A stretch of 64,000 nucleotides of DNA, taken from contig NZ_CP085327.1 of the NCBI RefSeq assembly GCF_020614375.1, positions 1,724,823 through 1,788,822 on the forward strand, given 5' to 3'. Positions 58,706 to 64,000 of the stretch are shown here, piece by piece. The stretch comes from Haladaptatus salinisoli. GTDB lineage: Archaea; Halobacteriota; Halobacteria; Halobacteriales; Haladaptataceae. Each line of letters begins with the position of its first letter. Position 1 is the first letter of the stretch. The notes below the pieces were generated by a model. It searched no databases. It had not been told where the DNA came from and was given only the letters and a program-made list of their open reading frames with translations. Made by a program: the position numbers and the translations under genes.

Positions 58706-59827
58706 ATGGGTTCGACCGTGAGCATCGTACACCGAGACCCCCAGGAGCGAGTACAGATACTGGACGAAGACGGAACGGTGCTGGACGGTGCAGAGGTGCC
58801 GAACCTCTCCGACGAGGAACTGGTGGACATGTACCACCAGATGCGTCTCGCCCGCCACTTCGACGAGCGGGCGGTTAGCCTCCAGCGCCAGGGTCGAATG
58901 GGAACGTACCCCCCGCTCTCCGGGCAGGAAGGCGCGCAAATCGGGAGCGTCTACGCGCTCGACGACGACGACTGGATGTTCCCGAGCTATCGCGAGCACG
59001 GCGCGGCGCTCGTCCGCGGCCTCTCGCTCAAACAGACCATGCTATACTGGATGGGCCACGAGGCGGGCAACGAGATCCCCGCGGACTCGAACATCTTCAC
59101 CGTCGCGGTGCCCATCGCGACGCAGGTGCTTCACGCGACCGGCGCGGCGTGGGCGTCGCGCCTGAAGGGCGAGGAGAGAGCGTTCCTCTGTTACTTCGGC
59201 GACGGGGCGACCAGCGAGGGCGACTTCCACGAAGGGATGAACTTCGCGGGCGTCTTCGACGCGCCCGCCGTCTTCTTCTGTAACAACAACCAGTGGGCGA
59301 TATCGGTGCCGCGCGAGCGCCAGACCGCCTCCGAGACCATCGCGCAGAAAGCCCAGGCCTACGGCTTCGAGGGCGTGCAGGTCGACGGGATGGACCCGCT
59401 CGCGGTGTACAAGGTGACGAAAGAATCCGTGAACAAGGCCAAAAACCCCGGCGAGGACGAGCTACGTCCGACGCTCATCGAGGCGGTGCAGTACCGCTTC
59501 GGCGCGCACACCACCGCCGACGACCCGACCGTCTACCGCGACGACGACGAAGTCCAGCGGTGGAAACGCAAGGACCCGATTCCGCGGATGGAGGCGTTCC
59601 TGCGGAACACGGGACGGCTCGACGACGAGTCGGTGGACGCCATCGGGGAGGACGTCAAAGAACAGGTCGCGGACGCCATCGACGAGGCTGAGTCGGTCGA
59701 GCGACCCGACCCCGATGAGATATTCAAGCACGTGTACGCGGACATGCCGCGGCGACTGCGCGAACAACGCGAGTGGTTCGAACGCATCCGCGAACAGTAC
59801 GGGGACGACGCACTTCTGGAGGAGTAA
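58706..59827 (+). CDS. pdhA: 2-oxoacid dehydrogenase E1 component, alpha subunit
   Basis: 373 residues from ATG 58706; GTG 58718 ([11 protein letters not shown] follows) is an equally good start by homology. Thiamine-diphosphate enzyme. Landmarks: [39 protein letters not shown], the ThDP/Mg motif [20 protein letters not shown] with NNNQWAIS, and the phosphorylation-loop-like [20 protein letters not shown]. It forms E1 with PdhB, two bases downstream. In haloarchaea the true substrate of these complexes (pyruvate or branched-chain acids) has been uncertain because they oxidise pyruvate through ferredoxin oxidoreductase. Confidence 0.96.
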   Translation: MGSTVSIVHRDPQERVQILDEDGTVLDGAEVPNLSDEELVDMYHQMRLARHFDERAVSLQRQGRMGTYPPLSGQEGAQIGSVYALDDDDWMFPSYREHGAALVRGLSLKQTMLYWMGHEAGNEIPADSNIFTVAVPIATQVLHATGAAWASRLKGEERAFLCYFGDGATSEGDFHEGMNFAGVFDAPAVFFCNNNQWAISVPRERQTASETIAQKAQAYGFEGVQVDGMDPLAVYKVTKESVNKAKNPGEDELRPTLIEAVQYRFGAHTTADDPTVYRDDDEVQRWKRKDPIPRMEAFLRNTGRLDDESVDAIGEDVKEQVADAIDEAESVERPDPDEIFKHVYADMPRRLREQREWFERIREQYGDDALLEE

Positions 59828-59829
59828 CT

Positions 59830-60825
59830 ATGAGTCAGGCAACTACCGAATCGGAAAATCTCACGCTCGTGCAGGCAGTCCGCGACGGACTGTACACTGA
59901 AATGCAGCAGGACGACGACGTCGTCGTCATGGGCGAGGACGTCGGCAAGAACGGCGGCGTGTTCCGCGCGACCGAAGGCCTCTACGACGAGTTCGGCGAC
60001 GACCGCGTCATCGACACGCCGCTGGCGGAGTCCGGCATCGTCGGCACCGCGATAGGCATGGCCGCCTACGGTCTGAAGCCCGTGCCCGAAATCCAGTTCA
60101 TGGGCTTCATCTACCCGGCGTTCGACCAGATCGTCTCGCACGCGGCCCGTCTGCGTACGCGCTCGCGCGGCCGGTACACCTGTCCGATGGTAATCCGCGC
60201 GCCCTACGGCGGCGGCATCCGCGCGCCGGAACACCACTCCGAATCGACGGAGGCGTTCTTCGCGCACCAGCCCGGTCTCAAGGTCGTCATCCCGAGTACG
60301 CCGTACGATACGAAGGGACTGCTCACGTCGGCGATTCGAGACCCCGACCCGGTCGTCTTCCTCGAACCGAAGCTCATCTACCGCGCGTTCCGCGGCGACG
60401 TGCCGACCGAGTCCTACGAGGTTCCCATCGGGGAGGCCGCGGTGCGCAGGGAAGGCGAGGACATCTCGGTGTTCACGTGGGGTGCGATGACCCGCCCGAC
60501 GATGGAGGCCGCCGAGCAGTTGGAGGGCGAAATCGACGTTGAGGTCGTCGACCTTCGAACCGTCTCGCCGCTCGACACGGACGCCATCGTCGAGTCGTTC
60601 AAGAAGACCGGACGCGCGGCGGTCGTCCACGAAGCCCCGAAGTCGGGCGGTCTCGCCGGCGAAATCGCGGCGACGATTCAGGAAGAAGCCCTGCTGTACC
60701 AGGAAGCGCCCGTCGAGCGCATCACCGGCTTCGACACGCCGTTCCCGCTGTACAGCCTCGAGGACTACTACCTGCCCGAACCGGCACGCATCAAGGAGGG
60801 CATCCGCGACGCGGTGAACTTCTAA
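59830..60825 (+). CDS. pdhB: 2-oxoacid dehydrogenase E1 component, beta subunit
   Basis: 331 residues from ATG 59830. Transketolase-like fold: NLTLVQAVRDGLYTEMQQDD, VVVMGEDVGKNGGVFRATEG, ESGIVGTAIGMAAYGLKPVP, RAPYGGGIRAPEHHSES, and a C-terminal domain with VEVVDLRTVSPLDTDAIVES. It completes the E1 active site with PdhA. Translation is likely coupled (two-base gap before, one-base gap after). Confidence 0.96.
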   Translation: MSQATTESENLTLVQAVRDGLYTEMQQDDDVVVMGEDVGKNGGVFRATEGLYDEFGDDRVIDTPLAESGIVGTAIGMAAYGLKPVPEIQFMGFIYPAFDQIVSHAARLRTRSRGRYTCPMVIRAPYGGGIRAPEHHSESTEAFFAHQPGLKVVIPSTPYDTKGLLTSAIRDPDPVVFLEPKLIYRAFRGDVPTESYEVPIGEAAVRREGEDISVFTWGAMTRPTMEAAEQLEGEIDVEVVDLRTVSPLDTDAIVESFKKTGRAAVVHEAPKSGGLAGEIAATIQEEALLYQEAPVERITGFDTPFPLYSLEDYYLPEPARIKEGIRDAVNF

Positions 60826-60826
60826 C

Positions 60827-62344
60827 ATGGTACGCGAATTCAAACTTCCGGACGTCGGCGAGGGCGTCGCCGAGGGCGAACTCGTCAGTTGGCTGGTCGA
60901 GGAGGGCGACGCGGTCAGCGAGGACCAGCCGGTCGCAGAAGTCGAGACGGACAAAGCCATCGTGGAGGTTCCCTCGCCCGTGAACGGGACGGTTCGCGAG
61001 CTGCGAGCCGAAGAGGGCGAGGTCGTTCCCGTCGGGAACGTCATCATCACGTTCGACGTGGAAGGCGAGGAAGCGGACGAACCGACCACCGAGAGCGCCG
61101 AATCCGAAGCGCCGACCGAATCCCAAGAGGAGGTCGCCGAGGAGCCGGACGTCTCCGAGGAGACGACGACGCCGGAGGGTCGCGTGTTCGCGGCCCCGAG
61201 CGCGAGGCGACTCGCGCGCGAACTCGGCGTGGACATCGGCGAAGTCGAGGGCACCGGTCCGAGCGGTCGCGTGACGGAACGGGACGTGCGGACGGCGGCG
61301 GACTCGGGCGAGTCTGACGAATCGGACGAATCGACGGAGAGCGCCCGAGACCGCGACGAGGCGCTCGCCGAAGCCGAGGAGCCGATGGGCGGCGCGCAGC
61401 CGACGCGGGAGCAGGGCGCACAGCCCACGACCGAGGGCGCGACCGCCGACCGCGACCGGACGCTGGCCGCGCCCGCGACCCGGCGACTCGCCGACGAGCA
61501 GGGCGTCGACCTCAACGCGGTGCCCGCCACCGAGGAGCGCGACGGCGAGGCGTTCGTCACGCCCGAAGCCGTGATGGAGTACGCCGAGGCCCAGCAGCGG
61601 GCGCAGGCCGCCGACGCCGCCGAAATCGCGGCGGGCGAGACCGGCCCGCGCGAAGAGCGCGTCCCCTACCGCGGCATCCGGCGCACCATCGGCAAGCAGA
61701 TGGAGCGCTCGAAGTTCACCGCGCCGCACGTCACCCACCACGACACCGTCGAAGTGTCGGAACTGGTCGAAACGCGCGCCGAGTTGAAGGAGGTCGCGGA
61801 GGACCGGGGCATCAAGCTGACCTACATGCCCTTCGTGCTGAAGGCCATCGTGGCGGCGCTGAAAGACTACCCGTACCTCAACGCGTCGCTGGACGAGGAG
61901 AACGAGGAAATCGTCCTCAAGAACTACTACAACATCGGCATCGCGGTCGCCACTGACGACGGGCTGATGGTGCCGGTCGTGAAGAACGTCGACCAGAAGG
62001 ATATGCTCCAGCTATCCTCGGAGATGAACGAGTTGGTCGAGAAGGCCCGCGACCGCACCATCTCGCGCGAGGAGATGCAGGACGGCACGTTCACCATCAC
62101 GAACTTCGGAGCCATCGGCGGCGAGTACGCGACGCCCATCATCAACTACCCAGAGGTCGGCATCTTCGGACTCGGGTCGCTGGAGAAGCGACCGGTCGTC
62201 GTGGACGACGAGGTCGAAGCGCGCCCCACGCTCCCCATCTCGGTGTCCATCGACCACCGAATCGTCGACGGCGCTATCGTCGCGGCGTTCGCCAATCAGG
62301 TGCTCGAATATCTGCGGAACCCGAAACTGCTCCTGCTGGAGTAG
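60827..62344 (+). CDS. pdhC: 2-oxoacid dehydrogenase E2 (dihydrolipoyl acyltransferase) with two peripheral-subunit-binding domains
   Basis: 505 residues. Lipoyl domain at 1-80 with the lipoylated Lys in VETDKAIVEV. Acidic linker. A first E3/E1-binding domain at about 120-155 (VFAAPSARRLARELGVDIGE), another acidic linker, then a second PSBD-like copy at about 208-245 (TLAAPATRRLADEQGVDLNA). Catalytic acyltransferase domain from about 275, with VPYRGIRRTIGKQMERSKFT, VKNVDQKDMLQLSSEMNELV and the active site SIDHRIVDGA. It forms the core of the complex. LipA upstream supplies the lipoyl groups. Confidence 0.96.
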   Translation: MVREFKLPDVGEGVAEGELVSWLVEEGDAVSEDQPVAEVETDKAIVEVPSPVNGTVRELRAEEGEVVPVGNVIITFDVEGEEADEPTTESAESEAPTESQEEVAEEPDVSEETTTPEGRVFAAPSARRLARELGVDIGEVEGTGPSGRVTERDVRTAADSGESDESDESTESARDRDEALAEAEEPMGGAQPTREQGAQPTTEGATADRDRTLAAPATRRLADEQGVDLNAVPATEERDGEAFVTPEAVMEYAEAQQRAQAADAAEIAAGETGPREERVPYRGIRRTIGKQMERSKFTAPHVTHHDTVEVSELVETRAELKEVAEDRGIKLTYMPFVLKAIVAALKDYPYLNASLDEENEEIVLKNYYNIGIAVATDDGLMVPVVKNVDQKDMLQLSSEMNELVEKARDRTISREEMQDGTFTITNFGAIGGEYATPIINYPEVGIFGLGSLEKRPVVVDDEVEARPTLPISVSIDHRIVDGAIVAAFANQVLEYLRNPKLLLLE

Positions 62345-62394
62345 TCGGGAGCCGTCGAGGTTCTGATTTTCTCGATTCGTAGCGCGAAATCGTC

Positions 62395-62751
62395 TCACGG
62401 CGAGTCGCCGCGCTCGTGTTCGAACGCGACTCCGGCGGCGAAACCGAACGCGGCGAGACCGTAGCCGAGCACCACCACGGCGAGGTTCGGCTTCGAGCCG
62501 ACGCCCATCAACAGCCCGAAACAGGCGAACGTCGAGACGCCGGCGAACGCGCCGCTGGCCCACTTCGGACCGTCGGTGCTTCGAAGAATCGAACCGTACC
62601 GAAGGGCGACCGCCGCGCCGACGACGTACACTTGTGCGATACCGACGAGCAGAATCGCCGATTCGGTCGTCTGCGGTTCGAAGAAAGTCACGCTGGCGGT
62701 CACGACCGCACCGACGACGACGGCGACGGAGTACCGGAGAGAACGGTTCAT
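62395..62751 (-). CDS. Four-helix membrane protein of unknown function
   Basis: 118 residues from ATG 62751. Four hydrophobic segments (YSVAVVVGAVVTASVTFF, ILLVGIAQVYVVGAAVAL, GAFAGVSTFACFGLLMG and VVVLGYGLAAFGFAAGVAF) are connected by short loops. No family recognised. It is inserted on the opposite strand between the E2 and E3 genes, interrupting the operon. Confidence 0.75.
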   Translation of the reverse strand: MNRSLRYSVAVVVGAVVTASVTFFEPQTTESAILLVGIAQVYVVGAAVALRYGSILRSTDGPKWASGAFAGVSTFACFGLLMGVGSKPNLAVVVLGYGLAAFGFAAGVAFEHERGDSP

Positions 62752-62895
62752 GATTTCGGTTGTTGTAAACCGAACGTAGTGTTTTCCCTCGGCGATACCG
62801 ACTCCGACGCGAAATCGCGCTAACGGAAAACGCGCGTCCACCCGACCGTCCGTAATCCGCCTGATTTTTTACCCGGTAGCCACTCTGTCCGCGTA

Positions 62896-64000
62896 ATGGT
62901 CGTCGGAGACATCTCGACAGGAACGGACGTGCTGGTTATCGGCGCAGGACCGGGCGGCTACGTCGCCGCCATCCGCGCGGGTCAGTTGAGACTCGACGTG
63001 ACGCTCGTGGAGAAGGACGCCTACGGCGGAACCTGCCTGAACTACGGCTGCATTCCGTCGAAGGCGATGATAACGGCGTCCGACCTGGCCTACGACGCGA
63101 ACAACGCCGAGGAGATGGGAATCTACACCAAACTGGACGTGAACTTCGGCGAAATGGTCGAGTGGAAAGACGGCGTCGTCTCGCAGTTGACCGGCGGCGT
63201 CGAGAAACTCTGCAAGGCCAACGGCGTCTCGCTGATGGAAGGCCGCGCCGAGTTCGCGGACGAGAACTCGGTTCGCGTCGTCCACGGCGGCGAGGGACAG
63301 GGCGCGGAGACGGTCGAGTTCGAGCACGCCATCGTCGCCACCGGCAGTCGAGCCATCGAGATTCCCGGCTTCGAGTTCGACGGCGAGCACGTCCTCAACT
63401 CGCGGCAGGCGCTCGCGCTGGACGACGTGCCGGAGAGCATCGTTCTCGTCGGCGCGGGCTACATCGGCATGGAACTCGCGGGCGTCTTCGCCAAACTCGG
63501 CTCCGACGTGACGGTCGTGGAGATGCTGGACTCGGTGCTCCCGGGCTACGAGGACGACCTCGCGCGGCCGGTCAAGAAGCGAGCCGAGGAGTTGGGCATC
63601 GACTTCCACTTCGGGCAGGCCGCCAAGGAGTGGGAGGAGTCGGGCGGGGGCATCACGGTCGTGACCGAGAACGAGGACGGCGAGGTCTCGGAGTTCGGCG
63701 CCGAGAAGGTGCTCGTTGCGGTCGGTCGCCAACCGGTCACCGACACGCTCGAACTGGAGAACGCGGGCATCGAGACGGACGAGAAGGGCTTCATCGGGAC
63801 GGACGACCGCGCGCGCACCGAGCAGGAGCACATCTTCGCCATCGGCGACGTGACCGGCGAACCGATGCTCGCGCACAAGGCGAGCAAGGAGGGACAGGTC
63901 GCCGCGGAGGTCATCGCCGGCGAACCCTCGGCCATCGACTACCAGGCCATGCCCGCCGCGGTGTTCACCGACCCCGAGATCGGCACGGTCGGACTGACGG
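62896..64000 (+). CDS. lpdA: Dihydrolipoyl dehydrogenase (E3), 5' part
   Basis: The frame opens at ATG 62896 and is still open at the window end (368 residues visible of about 470). FAD site VLVIGAGPGGYVAAIRAGQL, redox-active disulphide GGTCLNYGCIPSKA (CxxxxC), NAD site VLVGAGYIGMELAGVFAKLG, second FAD motif IFAIGDVTGEPMLAHKASKE, and the start of the interface domain (AAVFTDPEIGTVGLT). It re-oxidises the dihydrolipoyl group of PdhC and passes electrons to NAD+. Separated from pdhC by a divergent membrane-protein gene, so it has its own promoter. Confidence 0.97.
   Translation, partial: MVVGDISTGTDVLVIGAGPGGYVAAIRAGQLRLDVTLVEKDAYGGTCLNYGCIPSKAMITASDLAYDANNAEEMGIYTKLDVNFGEMVEWKDGVVSQLTGGVEKLCKANGVSLMEGRAEFADENSVRVVHGGEGQGAETVEFEHAIVATGSRAIEIPGFEFDGEHVLNSRQALALDDVPESIVLVGAGYIGMELAGVFAKLGSDVTVVEMLDSVLPGYEDDLARPVKKRAEELGIDFHFGQAAKEWEESGGGITVVTENEDGEVSEFGAEKVLVAVGRQPVTDTLELENAGIETDEKGFIGTDDRARTEQEHIFAIGDVTGEPMLAHKASKEGQVAAEVIAGEPSAIDYQAMPAAVFTDPEIGTVGLT

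Noticed and set aside
59533-61560. 675-codon minus-strand frame opposite pdhA-pdhC
   Set aside because: Ser/Arg-rich antisense shadow of three well-recognised genes.

Overview
This window is a stretch of chromosome from a halophilic archaeon (class Halobacteria). Signs of this are the high G+C, the strongly acidic proteins, the many Tat-type signal peptides with lipobox cysteines, an archaeal replication and transcription set (MCM helicase, TFB), archaeal lipid and tRNA enzymes (CarS, TiaS), and TATA boxes placed for short-leader or leaderless transcripts. The genus cannot be fixed from this sequence alone. There is no rRNA, no CRISPR array and no intact insertion sequence. Two tRNA genes are present: His(GTG) and Pro(TGG).

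Layout, left part. 1-2.5 kb holds the 3' end of a UspA-domain protein, a bacterio-opsin-activator-type HTH regulator, a GNAT protein and tRNA-His. 2.9-5.5 kb is a tight operon of four extremely acidic unknown proteins. 5.6-10.4 kb (minus strand) is a peptide-type ABC cluster (binding protein, two permeases, a small membrane protein, an unknown soluble protein) with no ATPase gene. 10.6-14.4 kb has an SRAP protein, an APC permease and a second, orphan peptide-binding lipoprotein. 14.4-17.5 kb has a site-2 protease with CBS domains, a TnpB-family protein that has lost two of its three RuvC catalytic residues, a cupin and a 58-residue protein. 17.8-22.4 kb has a DUF5814-type helicase, a FilR1-type regulator, tRNA-Pro and an AT-richer patch with a Tat-exported protein.

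Middle part. 22.9-31.5 kb is a conserved haloarchaeal information-processing neighbourhood: small wHTH regulator, MCM, several small haloarchaeal families, a MinD-like ATPase, a TFB, and two proteins whose P-loops look degenerate. 31.5-38.3 kb has a HIT protein, DUF6276, DUF502, proline dehydrogenase, CarS, PyrE, ThrRS (long structured leader) and a PRTase-type regulator (GfcR-like) next to an NCS2 purine permease.

Right part. 40-51 kb has a glutaredoxin-like protein, a Gly/Glu-repeat lipoprotein, an XRE-type regulator, TiaS, a secreted protein with a possible beta-hairpin stem, an aspartoacylase-like/PLP-lyase pair, a RidA protein, a PhoU/TrkA-C protein, citrate synthase and an AI-2E-type membrane protein. 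51-57 kb has an esterase, two MATE exporters, a His-rich nickel/cobalt transporter divergent from nikR with a candidate operator between them, and a gamma-glutamylcyclotransferase-like protein. 57.5-64 kb carries lipoyl synthase and a 2-oxoacid dehydrogenase complex (E1 alpha, E1 beta, E2, E3; E3 runs off the window).

How genes work together. LipA supplies lipoyl groups for the E2 protein of the adjacent complex, which E3 re-oxidises. NikR probably controls the divergent transporter. The most unusual items are the nuclease-dead TnpB homologue, the four-gene acidic operon, the NikR-site candidate, the long hairpin in the thrS leader, and the cluster of degenerate P-loop proteins around MCM/MinD/TFB.
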